From: Ceratotherium simum simum
Taxonomy: Eukaryota > Chordata > Mammalia > Perissodactyla > Rhinocerotidae
Direction: 5' to 3'
Length of the DNA: 64,000 nt
NCBI RefSeq assembly: GCF_000283155.1
Contig: NW_004454160.1
Location: 5,484,356 to 5,548,355, forward strand
In this document: piece by piece, positions 1-13,114 of the stretch
Layout: each line of letters begins with the position of its first letter
Numbering within the stretch: the first letter of the stretch is position 1
The notes under the pieces: generated by a model
What the model saw: only the letters and a program-made list of their open reading frames with translations
Database searches by the model: none
What the model was told of the DNA's origin: nothing
Made by a program: the position numbers and the translations under genes

Positions 1-948
1 GCAGGGTGTTTGAGAATTCAACTCGATTCTGACACTATATCCAGAGATGAATCAGATTCCACAGGTAAAAGGCTCAGTTCCACAAGACCGCCCAGTTGCA
101 AGCCCAGGTTATTACCTGGGCTTCTGACAGATGGGCTACAAACTGGAGGGTCCAACGACCCCCTCCAATTCAGGATGCAAATTGTAATTCCAGGTTGTTA
201 CCTGTACTTCTGATCAACTGGCTATAAATCAGAGGTTCTCATGACACTCTTCTTGAGTTTAATTACTTTGCTAGAATGGCTTGCAGAACTCAAGACAACC
301 CGCTTACTCACTAGATTATTGATTTATTGCAAAGGATATTAAAGGATATGAATCAACAGCCAGATGAAGAGATATATAGGGTGAGGTCCCAAACCAAGCA
401 GCTTCTCGACCTCATGGAGCTTGGGGCCCGGCACAGTGGCATGTGGAAGTGTTCTGGTTCCCTAACCTGGAAGCTTTCTTGAAAAAGAGCTGACAAACTG
501 TCCTTTCGGGTTTTTCTGGAGGCTTCATTGCACGGTCATGATTGACTAAGTCATTGGCCATTGACAGTTGATTAAACCTCAATCCCCCTCTCCCTTCTCC
601 ACAAATCAGAAGGTAGGACTGCAAGTTCCAATCTTCTGATCACATGGCTGGTTCTCCCGGTAACCATCCCCCAGCCTTTGGTGGGGGTCCAAAAGTCACC
701 TTCATTAGCAAAAACAAGACACCCACTTCACCTGTATGGCCCTGAAGCATTTTCAGGAACTGAAGATGAGAGGCCAAATGTTATAACAAAAGATGCTCCC
801 AGTGCTCTTATCGCTCAGAATATTCCAAGGCTTTTGGGAGCTGTGAGCCAGGAACTGTGGGCGAGGACCAAATATCTGTGAGAAAAATATTTCAGTCATC
901 TGAACGACCAAATACATACATTTCTTATAAATCACAATATCACAATTT
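1..948 (+). mobile_element. ERVL-type LTR (MER21-like), possibly cut by window edge
   Basis: The stretch reads like a MER21-type LTR of the ERVL class. Landmarks I recognise are a central block around 490-580 (gcttcattgcacggtcatgattgac, then cattggccattgac) and the tail 'cttataaatcacaatatcaca' around 925-948. No internal retroviral genes follow, so it is a solo LTR or fragment. It stops exactly where inverted L1 sequence begins at about 949. The family name is from memory; the LTR nature is firmer than the subfamily. Confidence 0.55.
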
Positions 949-1620
949 CAGCCTTTTTAAATGTGCTAAGACTTGTTTTGTGACCTATCATGTGATTTAT
1001 CCTGGAGAATGTTCTGTGTGCACTTGAGAAGAATATGTATTCTGCTGCTATTGAGTGGGACGTTCTATATATGTCACTTATGTCCACATGGTTCAAGTCC
1101 AACGTTTCTTTGTTGATTTTCTGTCTGGATGATGTATCCATTTTTGAAAGTGGGGTATTGAAGTCCCCTACTATATTGTATTGTTGTCTATTTCTCACTT
1201 CAGATATGTTAGTATTTGCTTAATATATTTAGGTGTTGTGATGCTGGGTGCATATGTATTTACAGTTGCTATATCTTCTTGATGAATTGACCTCTTTGTC
1301 GTTACATAATGACCTTCTTTGTCTCTTGTTACCATTTTTGGCTGAAAGTCTATTTTGCGTGATCCAAGTGTAGCTACCCCTGCTCTCTGTTGGTTTCCAC
1401 TTGCATGGAATATCTTTTTCCATCCCTCACTTTGAGCCTATGTATGTCCTTAAAACTAAAGTGAATCTCTTGTAGGCATCATAGAATTGAGTCTTGTTTT
1501 CCAATCCATCCAGCCACTCTGTTTCTTTTGATTGGAGAATTCAATCCATTTACATTTTTGAGTTATTATTGCTATGTAAAGACTTATCACTGCCATCTTA
1601 TTAATTATTTCTGACTGTTT
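949..1620 (-). pseudogene. L1 ORF2 endonuclease-domain fragment
   Basis: On the minus strand around 932-1198 the peptide contains IVGDFNTPLSKMD and SRINHMIGHKTSL, which match the L1 endonuclease core (IxGDFN and SRIDHILGHK). The family's catalytic Asp is retained in GDFN, whereas the SRIDH Asp has changed to Asn. Upstream residues continue at 1229-1423 in another frame, so at least one frameshift separates them. This is a degraded fragment of a retrotransposon protein with no expected function. Confidence 0.85.
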
Positions 1621-1842
1621 TATACTTCTCTTTTTCCTTTCTTCCTCTCTTGCTGTCTTCCTTTGTGAATTGATGATTTTTCATAGTGGTATGCTTTGTT
1701 TCTCTTCTCTTTATCTTCTGTGAATTTACTGTAGGTTTTTGCTTTGTGGTTATCATAAAGCTTACATAAAACATCTTATAGATACAACAGTCTTTTTTAT
1801 GCTATCAACTTAACTTTAGTCACGTAAAACAACTTTACCCTT

Positions 1843-2037
1843 GGGGCTGGGCCCGGTGGCACAAGAGGTTAAGTGCACGCACTGTGCTGCGGCGCCCCGG
1901 GGTTCACCGGTTCAGATCCCGGGCGCACACCAACACATTCCTTTCAAGCCATGCTGTGGCGGCGTCCCACATAAAGTAGAGGAAGATAGGCATGGATGTT
2001 AGCTCAGGGCCAATCTTGCTCACAAAAAGAAAAAGAA
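1843..2037 (+). mobile_element. ERE SINE (perissodactyl tRNA-derived), type 2/3
   Basis: The tRNA-derived head ggggctgggcccggtggcac is followed by an RNA polymerase III B-box-like ggttcagatcc. The body has the 'tgctgtggcggcgtcccacataaagtag' type tail and an A-rich end. It is flanked by a 12-bp target duplication, aactttaccctt at 1831-1842 and aacttaaccctt at 2038-2049, with one mismatch. It sits inside the inverted L1 and is therefore younger than it. Confidence 0.9.
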
Positions 2038-2324
2038 AACTTAACCCTTTTACTCCTCCCCCTTTCATGTTCTTGATATCACAATTTACCTTTTTATATT
2101 GCGTATTCATTAACAAAGTATTGTAGCTATAGTTATTTTTAATACTCTTGTCCTTTAACCTTGATACTAGAGTTAAGTGGTTAACTGTCCTCCATAGTGT
2201 AGTTTCAGAATATTCTGAATTTAACTATATAGTTACCTTTACCAGTGTGTTGTATATTTTTACGTTTTCATGTTACTAACTCACGTTCTCTTTTTGGTTT
2301 GAAGAACTCTTTTTAGCATTTCTT

Positions 2325-2569
2325 TTTTTGTGTTTGTGAGGAAGATCAGCCCTGAGCTAACATCTGTTGCCAATCCTCCTCTTTTTGCTAAGGAAGATTG
2401 GCCCTGGGCTAACATCCGTGCCCATCTTCCTCTACTTTATATGGGACGCCGCCACAGCATGGCTTGACAAGCGATGCATCAGTGCACGCCTGGAATCTGA
2501 ACCCGCAAACCCCGGGTCACCGAAGCAGAGTGCATGCACTTAACTGCTATGCCGCCAGGCCCACCCCTC
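2325..2569 (-). mobile_element. ERE SINE, type 2/3, inverted
   Basis: Minus-strand ERE, with the T-rich tail at the left and the tRNA-like head at the right (gccgccaggcccacccc). The internal motif 'gctaacatc...ccaatcctcctctttttgct' is typical of the ERE2/3 tail. The duplication agcatttctt occurs at 2315-2324 and again at 2570-2579, a perfect 10 bp. This is a second independent insertion in the same L1. Confidence 0.9.
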
Positions 2570-4627
2570 AGCATTTCTTACAAGGCAGGTCTAGTGATGA
2601 TGAATTCCCTCAGTTTTTGCTTGTCTAAAAAGTCTTTATCTCTCCTTCACTTCTAAAGGACAGCTTTGTTGGGTAAAGTATTCTTGATTTTCACTCTCTC
2701 TGGTCTGTAAGGTTTCTGCTTAGAAATCTACTGACAACTTTATGGGGATTCCATTGTAAGTTACAAGCTTTTATTTTTTCCCTTGCTGCTTTTAAGATTC
2801 TCTCTTTGCTGTTAATTTTTGACAGTTTTATTAAAATGTGTCTTGGAGAGGATCTCTTTAAGTGGTTTTTCTTGGTGACCTATGAGCTTCATGAACTTGG
2901 ATATCCAAATCTCTCCTCAGATTTGGAAAATTCTCAGCCATTGTTCTTTAAATAAGCTTTCTGCTCCCTTCTTCCTCTCTTCTCCTTTTGAAACACCAAT
3001 ATTTTGCAAATTGGTTCTTTTGATAGTATCCCATAGATCATAGTAGGCTTTCTTTACTCTTTTTCATCTTTTTTCTTTTTTCTCCTCTGACTGGATAATT
3101 TCAAAGTTCCTGTATTCTATCTCACATATTCTTCATTCAACTTGATCTATTCTGTTATTAATAGTCTCTGTTGCATTTTCCATTTCATTCATTGTATTCT
3201 TCAGCTCCAGAATTCTGTTTGGTTCTTTCTTATGCTTTCTATATCTTTGTTAAACTTCTCATTTTGTTCATGTATTGTTTTCCTGATTTTGGTCGATTGT
3301 TGTTTTGATCAATTGTTTTCTTGTCACTCATTGAATTTCCTTAAAATAGTTTTTTGAATTCTTTATCAGGTAAATCATAGAACTGCATATTTTTGGGTTT
3401 GGTTAATGGAAAATTATTGTGATCCTTTGGTGGTGTCATTTTATCTATATTTTTCATGTTCCTTGAAGTTTTGCATTGCTGTCTTTGCATTTGAAGTAGC
3501 AGTCACCTCCTCCAGTCTTTACTAACTGCCTTTGGGAGAGAGATACCTTCTTCCAGACCTGCTAAAGATTCTGAGGCTCTCTCAGACCTTCTATGGGTAC
3601 AGCTGCTCAATGCTTCTTGTTCCCTTTTGTTTCAGAATTCTTAAGCTTTTACACCTTCTCTTGATCCTTCAACACACTGGGCTGAGTGCTGATAGTCTCT
3701 CTTTTGTTTTCCCAAAGGTATTTTTAAAGATCAAATTTGTAGGGTCTCTCCCACAGATTTGAGTGTGCTGACTAGTCATCTGCAAAAACTTGCTCATGCT
3801 GCAGTTGGGAGCATGCATACAAAGGGTGAACACGTGTGTGGGTGAGGTATATGGAGCACTTGGGGTGCCTGTGGGCCAGCTGGGGGGAACCATAGGTGAG
3901 GCATTGCCAGCAGCTCATGGATGGGCTTCTTGATGGAGTCCATGTAGTAGTTGGTAATATTCATGTCGCTTTAGTATCCTCAGAGAGTCCTATCTGCCAC
4001 CCTGTCCACGTCTTCCTTCCCTCCCCAGCCATGTAACTCATGATTCAGTATTCTGAATAGGGAAAGAGAAGAATGAGCCCCTTTGGCAGCACCTTGCACA
4101 ACTGGAGAAGCCATTTGTTCACTCACAGGCTCTCCCTTTCCCCTGTGGGAGAAATCATAGACTGGGAGGATCTCTGTTGGCCCTAAACTGTGCTGCCTTG
4201 GGGAAGGGCAATGTGGGTAAAGTCAAGCAGTTCCTCTTATCCGCTCCATTGTGTCCAAACTTATATTTTTTTGCTCCAGTGGAGTGCTGGAACTTTTCCT
4301 CTGGAAGCCTGGACTTCCACCAAGGCTCTCTCATCCGTGGGTGATTCTCTAAGACAGTGTTTTCCAGGGGCTCCTGGACCATAGCTGGGAGGGGCTGGGG
4401 CTGGTTCATGGGCCACTGCAGGGTCCACAGCCAGGACTGAGGTTTGTCTGCCTATTACCCAACACACGGGTGAGTGAGACTCTTCCCGGGTCCCTTGTCA
4501 TATGGTGCTGGATCCCACAGCTCCCTTAAAGGCACTTTTGTCCATGGAATTATGCTAAATTTTGTTGTTGGGGGGGACAAAAATGAGGGCTGTCTTATGC
4601 CACCACAATGCTGACATCACCTCTCCA

Positions 4628-5589
4628 CCTTCAGATATTTTAAATTGTATTTATGATTTTAATATACTTGACTTCTCTTTAAATAAATCAATTGTCTGAC
4701 AAACCTCATAATTCTAATAAACTAAAATAATAAAAATGGCACTTCTTAGGTTCTTTCAAATGTTTAAAAACCACATAAACAATAAAATTTCAACGAAATC
4801 ACAAGTCTAAATTAATCATTTAATTGCACACTTTATTTTGGAATCACAAACTGACCCCTTAAATCTCAAAGGCCAATTCAAAAACACTTAAATCAAATAT
4901 ACACAAGTTTATAAACCTGAAGTATTAATACTTAAGCTTTGATTCTCTTGAATTCTATATTTCATTGTAAATCATTTTGAGATTGAAATGCACTTGCCAC
5001 TAAGGGAACAATTCTGTTATTTTACAGAATTTTGGGGGTTTTTGGGAATTGTCACCTCAGCTTGCTGGGATCTTGAAAGACCAGAGAAAATTTTGGCCAC
5101 AATGCTACTGAGGTCCTGTCCCCTGCCCAACTGTAAAGTACTAGCCCTCGTTTATGTCTATGACAGGGAATTGATAATTTAAAGAAGGAAGTGGTCAGAA
5201 GCCCCATACTTAGATTCGAATCATATCACTTCTTCATTTTCAAGTTGAATTAGGATTATTACAAACCATAAGCACCAGCCACTTGATAGAATTTTGCATT
5301 TCCTTTGCTCTAAAAATATATAAATATTTTTTTGTCTAATTTCTCAGAACTGTGAGCCTGACCAAATCCTCCATTCTTTTCATTTGCTTCCTGCATTGCT
5401 TTCATTTGCACCTCTTGGACCACACAATATGAGAGCCAATCAAGGTCTAGATATCTCTCAAGTCTTTGTCTAGCTGGACATACCTTTCAAACTCACCCTA
5501 CTGATATAAATAAAATTGCTATAGCACATTCAGAGAATTCAGGTCTGAGCAGGGCAAGTTTCTTGCAATATCTTTGTTGAGCAAATACC
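4628..5589. other. AT-rich stretch, nothing recognised
   Basis: Unique-looking AT-rich DNA. I see no coding frame, RNA gene or repeat family that I can name. Confidence 0.5.
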
Positions 5590-5805
5590 TCTATAGAGCC
5601 TAATATGGTCAGGCACTATTATATGTACGTTACCAATAGTAATTCTCATAACAACCCAATTAAGTAAATACTATTACCATCCACATTTTCAGATGAGGAA
5701 AATGAAGCACAGAATGGTTATGCAACTTGCCCAAAATCACATGCTAAGTGGCAGAGCAAGGATTCAAATGCAACAGCCCAGAGGCAGAGTCTAGGCTCTT
5801 AAATT
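5590..5805 (-). repeat. MIR SINE, inverted
   Basis: The antisense MIR order is clear: a 'caggcactattatatgtacg' block, then ttttcagatgaggaaaatga, then acttgcccaaaatcacatgc, then a gcagagcaaggattcaaatg tRNA-side end. It is nearly full length, and its divergence indicates a very old copy. Confidence 0.85.
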
Positions 5806-6279
5806 CTGACACTTTGCTGCATCTGTGCATTCTAAAAGACTTGGTCTAGTCTTTGGATAAAGTCTAGTGATTTGGATAAAGAGAGAAGGTAAGGTCATCA
5901 ATTTGCACATGAGACACAGTAAAAATCTATTAGTGGATTTAATTCATTTAAAAATTATTAACTGAGTACCTACTGGGTTCTAAGACATCAGAAGAACAGC
6001 AGATAACATTAATAAGGATGGAGATTAGATCTTAAACTTGGGTTTTAAGTGACTGCCACCACCATAGCAGCAACAATAATTAAACACGCCCACCTAAGAA
6101 GAAAAAATAAATCCCCAAGGTTACAGTGTGAATTAACCATATCCAAAAAAGTATAGAGATACTAATTGGCACTGAACTCAATGCGAATCAACAATGCACA
6201 TTGCTTCCCCAAAGCTGGCACAATCTTAGGCTGCATTAATAGAACATGCAATCCAGAATGAGGCAAGTGATAGTGCTAA
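5806..6279. other. AT-rich stretch, nothing recognised
   Basis: No supported feature. A short MIR- or L2-like phrase occurs near 5955 (ctgagtacctactgggttct) but is too brief to call. Confidence 0.4.
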
Positions 6280-6840
6280 AATAGACATGGTCCAGACCAC
6301 TCATGGAGTATCCAGTCCAGTTCTGGTGTAATACTTTAAAAATGATGTTCAGACACCAAAATGGTCAAGGGATACCCAAGCTAACTAAGAAATTTACAAA
6401 CCATATCACAAATGGAAGTGGTGAAAGGAAGACTCAAAATAGTTGTCTTTGAATAATTGAAGGAATGCCATATGGAAGAAAGAGTTAAACCTTGTTCTGA
6501 ATGGCATGGGCAGATGTCAGCTCAAAATACAGGAAAAAAAATTATAATTATCAGAGTGTTCAGATATCAGGTAATTGAGATGACAATATTAGATGTTCCA
6601 TGTGAAATTAAAAGCATAGTGCCTTTCCTGGCATGAAATAAGCCCTCAAGATATTTTTGCAATGGTGATGTTGAAGAAGAAGAAGGAGTAGGCCATTTTG
6701 AAGGTGATGAGGTCCATTGCTATAGAGACTCAAGCACAAGATCACTTAGTATGGATGTTGTGCCAGAGACACCAGGGTCAGATGGACTAGCTAACCTATA
6801 AGGTCCTTTCCAAACTTCAGATTCCATGATTCTAACCAAT
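6280..6840 (+). repeat. CR1/L3-type LINE 3' remnant
   Basis: Phrases in order match the 3' end of CR1-superfamily LINEs. There is a 'caagggatacccaagctaac' block, 'ttgaataattgaaggaatgccatatgga', 'ttaaaccttgttctgaatgg', and near 6780-6835 'gatggactagctaacctataaggtcctttcc' leading to attccatgattctaa. The last string is the family's hallmark terminus. The remnant is very diverged and consistent with an ancient L3/CR1 copy. Confidence 0.6.
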
Positions 6841-8929
6841 AGCCATGTTTGAGACCTTAATGGCAGAACATAAGCTCCTGGGGGCTTAAGCATGGCCCAG
6901 GACCGAGGAAAAGTGAAGGTAGGACAGCCTAGGTGATAAGTGAACAGGAGCAAGTTGCAGAGCAGCAGAGGCAGGATGACAAGAAATCAGGGCATCTGTT
7001 GTTATGCCATAACAGGACTTGATGACTTAAAGAAGATAATTTAAACTAAGAGTTGAAGGGATGTAAAGAACAAAGATATAGATTGAGGAAAATGAGAGAG
7101 GATAGAAGAAACAGAACCAGGAAGCCATGTCCTTGAGAGGGCAGTCCACAGAGCATGTAGATCACTGACATCTCTGGGTGGGAACAGTGCCCAGGAGTAT
7201 GGAAGAGTAGGGGAATGAAGAATACAAATGAGCATAGGGCAGAAGGGGGAAAAGGGAGGAGAAAGATGTGGAGGAGGGTAAGAGATGCAAAATTCCTGAC
7301 TATTTATCCAGGAGTATTTTCCACGACCCCACACATTCAGGGATTGTACTATCACTGATTGACACATTAATTCAGACACAGAAGAGTTCAAATTATGGAC
7401 CATCACTGCCCATATTAAAATTTACAGGTGGACGTTATACCATCCATTGATCCACCCATTCATCCAGCCATCAATCTTGTGCTTCCTCCCTCCATGAGGC
7501 CAAAGCTGTTAGGAATCACATTATTATATCTGCAGCTCACAGATGCTGCCTTAGTGCTTTAGCATAATCAACGAGTTGTAGATATAACAATCCAACAATA
7601 ATTGTTAATTATTTTTTGAGTAGAGAATATATTTTTTTCTGCGGCTCTGTTTATTTTGCATGACTTATTAGCCTACTCTTTTTGTGTGGTTTCCTCCTCC
7701 CTACAAAGGATATTCACTCTATAAGTCACTAGTGTAGCTAGAGAAAACTTCAATTTTTCCTGTTTAGAAATTTTCTACTTGATTTTTTTTAACCTTATCC
7801 AAATAGGGCCTAGAAATCTTATCAAAAATTTCTACTATACAAGATGCTAATGAGGTATGGTATACAGAATGTAAAAGAATCATTTTTTTCCTAAATCTAA
7901 AAATGACTTTTTGGGCAACTTTTCTTGAAAAAAAAAAAAAAAGATAGTTAAGACTAGCTTACCTTTCATGAAATTATTCTTTCTCTCCCCCTCATAAACT
8001 TAAAAGGCAATGTAATAAACTTCAGTTAAATAAATGGCTTATGCCAATTGTAATTTAATTTTTCTAAAAACAGACCTGAGAGATTTAATTTAAATAAAAG
8101 TTCTTTGCTAAGTTTGGGCAATACAAAATTTTATTGACTATGTTGAATAGTAAAGCTACTCAAATCATAAGCCAAAGCCATGAATAAAAATATAGCCTTA
8201 GACACAATTTTATGTAAGACTGAAAAAACTGAGATATAGTCAGAGTCAAAATAAGCCTAGTATTTATAATATTATTATACACATTTGTTGAAATCTTGGC
8301 TTGGAATTTTTCTCTTCTATTTTACAACTCATCTTCAAATATTGTTGTATTGGACAGTCTGCCATATTTGTAAAACAAATCTAATAATAAATACTTAAAA
8401 TGAGAAAGTAGCAAAAAATAAAAATTTCACAGTATAGTTCACTTGTAACTTACACAATCCACGGTTTTCAATGTTTACAACAATAGTAAAGCAGCAGGGA
8501 GGTAATTGAGCACATAAAAATTTATTCTTAAAATGAAAATTTCCCTTGTATTTGCTTTCATACTGGGCTTATTTGCCCTGATGAGCCACTGGTCAGAAGG
8601 GTGAATCTGTGGGTGGTAATTCAAGAGGGAGAGGCTGAGGTCAAGAGCCTATCACCCCTCCCTCTGTGTAACTCACAGCCCACCAGTTATCGACGATGAC
8701 CAGACCTAAGAAAGGACTCAACCAAATGAACGTGGTCCAACTGTGCACTACCATAAGAGGCTGAAAGACCTCTAATGAAATCACTAACTGGGCAGCTCAG
8801 TCACAGTTAATCAATCACTGTTAGTACTAGCACCTGGTTACGTGATCAGTTTTTAAAAAAGTTATGTTTTTTTTTTTCAAGATGTATTATGAAATCTGTA
8901 GCAACAGTGCTAGGGTTCCATGGAACCCA
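6841..8929. other. Long AT-rich stretch without recognisable features
   Basis: Purine-rich text lies at 7040-7290 and very AT-rich text at 7560-8560. There is a short A-run at 7927. I find no gene and no repeat family that I can support. Confidence 0.5.
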
Positions 8930-9035
8930 TTTGAGAAACCCTACCATAAGAGTTACTATGACGGTTAAATCAGTTAATACATTCAAAGTTCTCAGAAGAT
9001 TGTCTGGTGCCAAGTGGTAGCTATTATTGCACTGG
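8930..9035 (+). repeat. MIR 3' fragment
   Basis: The run 'gttaaatcagttaatacattcaaagttctcagaagattgtctggtgccaagtggtagctattatt' matches the 3' third of sense-strand MIR (ttaatacatgtaaagcgctt... gcctggcacatagtag... gctattatt). Confidence 0.7.
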
Positions 9036-10774
9036 GAACAAAGGAACTTGCAATTGGGAAGGAGATTGGCATTAACACCAAAAATTGTAATATGATAAGG
9101 TCATTGCCTTAATGAAGGCATATATAAAGTTCTCTGGACACACAGAGAAGAAGCACCTAAGTTTGCTCTAGGGAGTTAAGAGATGGTTTAACCTAGTAGA
9201 TGGCATTTGACTCCAATTTGAAGAATGATTAGGTGTTTTATAGGAAGACATCAGAGGGAGAGGGTGCTCTAGACAGAGAAATCCCGTGGGTAAGCAGCCT
9301 CGTTACACATGTAATAGGTGATCCCCAGCACGGGGAAAATAAGAAGGAAATGTATGCATTGTGCTTCTATTTAGCCTACAGTTGACACAGGTAATCATTT
9401 GCACATACACTTTGCCTTGCTCAGAACTGTTGTAATTTAAAATATTTGCTAAGTCTAACCTCCTGATGTAAACTAGACAATTTGTAAAACCCAAACAAAT
9501 TTTAGTTTACTAATGGCCACAATCAGAGCAGAAGTGTGTGCTTAATAACATTTGGTTTTGGGAAAAGACAAACAGGAACACAATTAGTTTATATTTATCG
9601 TTTTTCCTTGCTCCAGACTTAAACTGGAATTTAATAATTTGCTCTGAAACACAGGAACATGTATGTTTGTGGAATTGATACACTCTAACGATGTTTCAGA
9701 AAATTCATTATCATGTTACAATGTTCCTACTGGGCTTTCAAAAAATACTTCAAAAACAACTGAACAAACTTGATGCTATTTCAGGCGCATTTGAAAGCAA
9801 ATCTTAGCTCTAGAGGAAAATGAGAGAGATTTAAGGAGGTGTGGAGAGAATGCTGAACTGATTCCAAAATCTCTTTATAAATGTATTTTGAAAGAAATAA
9901 TTCAGCATTGTTTCTAAATCATGATTTCTGGAACGAGGAGTAGAAATTGGCAAGTCTCATAAGATGCAGACTTGGCCAAAATTATACTTCACTCTGAGAG
10001 ATTTTTCATCTTAAGTGAAAACTCCGCTGCTGTCTTTAGTTTGCGAGCTCTTGAGCAGAGTTCTTGCTCTGTTTAGAGAACAAGTCAAGAATCATAGTGG
10101 CTTCATATCGGAAAAAGCGGGCCCAAGGGACATAGACATGAAGTGTGAGTGTCCCTCTCTTCATTAGCCTTATGCCTGCAGTGGTGGCAGCCAAGGCCCT
10201 GCTGTCTATGTCACCACGAAGGGCCCTTGTCAGAGCCCCAGGGACAGCATGGCCGTGGCAATCTGGAGCTTCTGGTGCCATCCAAAGGAGTCAGCCATGT
10301 GGAGCACAGGAGGAGTGGCGAGAGATGTTTGGGAATGGACATTATCTGACTTCCCACAGATTAATGGTTTTGTCCAAAGCCCTGAGGACTCCACTGTGAA
10401 AAACACTGCACCAGGAAGAGGAGACAGAGGAAGCAAAAGGATAAGGGTGGGGTGGGAAAGGACGTGGGGCAGGAGAGCAGGGAGCAGTGGGAGAGGCGGC
10501 TAGGGGAAGAGGGCAGAAAAGGACGGGGATTTCTGCTGGGGCGGAGGGCCTTGCTGAAACCACTAGGAACTGGGAACAGGCTCTGCCCCTAGGTGGTGCT
10601 GTGTGGCTAGCAAGTTCAGAAAATAACCCTCACTCCAGGTGCAGAATCCCAGCTTTCCCTTCCGTGCCTCTGCGTACCCGGCACTTGTTTGTATCAATTC
10701 CTGCACGGAGCCCCCAAATTAACTCCTGGATGCTGCCCTTTGCCCTCTTCTCCCCTCCCTCCGTTCTCCTCTGC
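9036..10774. other. No supported gene
   Basis: Unique-looking DNA, AT-rich to about 10.0 kb and then GC-richer. Several overlapping short open frames at 10.03-10.8 kb lie on both strands, and none resembles a known protein. Confidence 0.45.
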
Positions 10775-10985
10775 TGTGTGCTATGCTTTAGGTGAATTAT
10801 CTCATGGATGCTCACAAGAAGCCTGTGAGAGAGGCAGCATTATATGTTTTGTAGATGAAAACACTGAGATGCAGATATATGAAGTAAGAAGCCCAATGTC
10901 TCTCAGTCAGCAGGTTCAGCAGCTGGAGCCAGGGTTTGCATCCAGATCTGTGGGACTGCAGAGTCCATGCACCCGACAGTGGGGA
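10775..10985 (-). repeat. MIR SINE, inverted
   Basis: Antisense MIR. 'gaattatctcatggatgctcacaa' is followed by tttgtagatgaaaacactga, a poorly kept 'ctctcagtcagcagg' block and 'gagccagggtttgcatccag' at the tRNA-derived end. Confidence 0.75.
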
Positions 10986-13114
10986 CCTCGCGCTTGACTC
11001 CTCACAGCCGTCTCTGTCCAACTCTGAGCATGGTTGGTGTCATGTCTATTTGCATTAGCTAAGGGCCAGCCTGCCGGCCCTCTGCCCTCAGTCACTCCAC
11101 ACTCTTTACTGGGTGAACACCGTGCTGTGCACACAGCCCTGCCCTGAGCCCCGAGGCAGTGAAAGTCACAGGTGGCTCCCAGGGGAGGGAGGGGGATGCT
11201 TTGAGTCATTGCTTCCCCCAGGAGGAACCCAGGGTGAGTCCCTTGCTCACTGGTCATCAGAGTGACACAGCTGAGTGTGAGTAACCAGAAAAAGAGAGGG
11301 AGGAAGGAGGACAAAAGGGAAGAAACGCAATAATCTCAACCATCACTGCTTTCTTCTGTTCTGACGAGGAAGACATTTTAGTCTCCGTTTAGAGTTATAC
11401 CTCTCAAGGCACGTGGAGGAGCAGGCTAAGGATCCAAGAAACAGACCCTATTCTCAAACAGTAACTAAACTGTACAAAACGCAAGATAAAAATCATTAGT
11501 CAATGTTATTTCGGTGGTAATAACAATCTTTGAAAAAGAAAACATAAACGTTTGATTCCATTTTGTAATTCATTTTAAATTGGGAGAGAGTGAAAAGAAA
11601 GAAAGAGGGAGAGATAAAGAGGAAACAGAAGCAGAGAAGTGAGAAAAGAGAAAGAAAAAGGAAGAAAAGAAGTCACTGTCCCACAAATCCCCCTTGGGCA
11701 CCTATATCTTTCCTGACGATCCCTTGGCTTCTCTTCTTGCCTATTTCTCCTTTGTGTCTCCATGTCTTTCCTCTCTACACACACATGAAAATAAATAGGG
11801 CAGGAAAATATAATTCAAAGGTGATTTTCATTCCCATCTTATTGTCTGTGTATTAACTATCTGGCCATTTTCATTTCATTAAAAAAATTAGTGATCAGCC
11901 AATTATCAATTCTGGCAATAAAATAAAATTATGATAATTGTAGCCTGGGCTAACGACTTTAAAAAAATTTACAAAGCAGTTGAATGAGTTTCGTGTAGCT
12001 GAGTAGGTAGAGAAGAAGGGGAAGAGTGTTGTGATGTTGGTGGTAGTGATGACAAGGAGACAACTTTTAAAACATGTCTTTTATGCACCTGATAGTGTAC
12101 TAAGCAACTGGCAGGTTGCGGAAGAGAATAAAGAGAAAAGAGTTCAGAGAAAAAGCAAACATGAGATGATATATTATTAACATGTTTCCCTTTCTAAAAG
12201 TTCTTCAGTACTCATCAAAACAAAGGGCAATCTTGTCTTTTATGAGCAAAAGAAGAACCGTTTCTGTTACATCTGGTAAATTCATTTGTTGTTGGAGAAG
12301 GTACAGCCACGTGTCCAGAGAAATGACTTTCTTTAGGCATCTCTGTAAACTGTCTGGATTTTATCAATGGTCTTGACTTCACAGAATAGAGCAGTGTGAG
12401 AGGCAGGCATCCAAGTGAGTTAGTTTCCAACTTTCAGGACACGGATAGGCAAAAATCCTTGAGTCAAGCAGTTGTGAACAATGAATAGGAGGCCCTCAAA
12501 ATCTGCTTGGTTAGAGTGTTAAGATCAAGCAAGAAAACAATTAACTTTAACTTTTAGTTCTATTGCAACCTCAATGAGATTTTATCTATTGAGTGAAAGA
12601 TTAGGAGAGACCAAATTTATTGTCATTCAGAGGAAGTATTCATAAACTTGGCAGAGCCTCATGTGAAAGCAGAACAAAGGCTGAAGAGGTTCATAAATTG
12701 AGATGGATGATCTGAAAGTATTTTCCATATATATTGCATACATATGGTTATATATACACTGCATGGCCCAAGCTCAGTATTGAATTGCCCTGCATGAATG
12801 CTGATGCTATCTCCTTTGTGGGCATGGGGTGGGTGGGGAGCTTGAACCAGTGTGAGAGTTAGAATTGGGATGGAGAAGAAAGGATGTTCTGAGGATGAGG
12901 CTGCATGTTGGAGAGGGATAAAAGGAAGCAGAGGATTGCAATGAAGGGGAGGTTGCAGTGAGGGCAGAAGACTTTCACAATAAGTTCCATGGAGAAGAAG
13001 AAAAACCAGGAGGGCTAGGCTGGAAGAGAAGATATGAGAAGGGAAGAACATGATGTGGGGAATGACACAGAAGAAAGAATAATAGCATCAAGAGAAAGCA
13101 TTCAGTAGGGAGAA
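10986..13114. other. No supported gene; purine-rich patches
   Basis: A GA-rich tract lies at about 11580-11670 and another purine-rich patch at 12830-13050. The open frames across these are low-complexity artefacts. No repeat family is recognised. Confidence 0.45.

Larger units (their letters stand above)
949..4627 (-). mobile_element. Old L1 (L1M class), inverted, 5' half: 5'UTR, ORF1 region, start of ORF2
   Basis: Read on the minus strand, this is the 5' half of an old LINE-1. The 5' end lies near 4627, where the strand reads gaggtgatgtcagcattgtgg followed by the L1M 5'UTR. ORF1-like coiled-coil sequence occupies roughly 2580-3530, and ORF2 endonuclease sequence lies at 949-1620. The element stops inside the endonuclease domain where the LTR begins, so reverse transcriptase and 3' end are absent here. 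Two ERE SINEs (1843-2037 and 2325-2569) inserted into it later. Many stops and frameshifts mark it as long dead. Confidence 0.85.

Noticed and set aside
1843..1920. tRNA gene
   Set aside because: The tRNA-like head with B-box text belongs to the ERE SINE (as in the other four copies), not to a functional tRNA.
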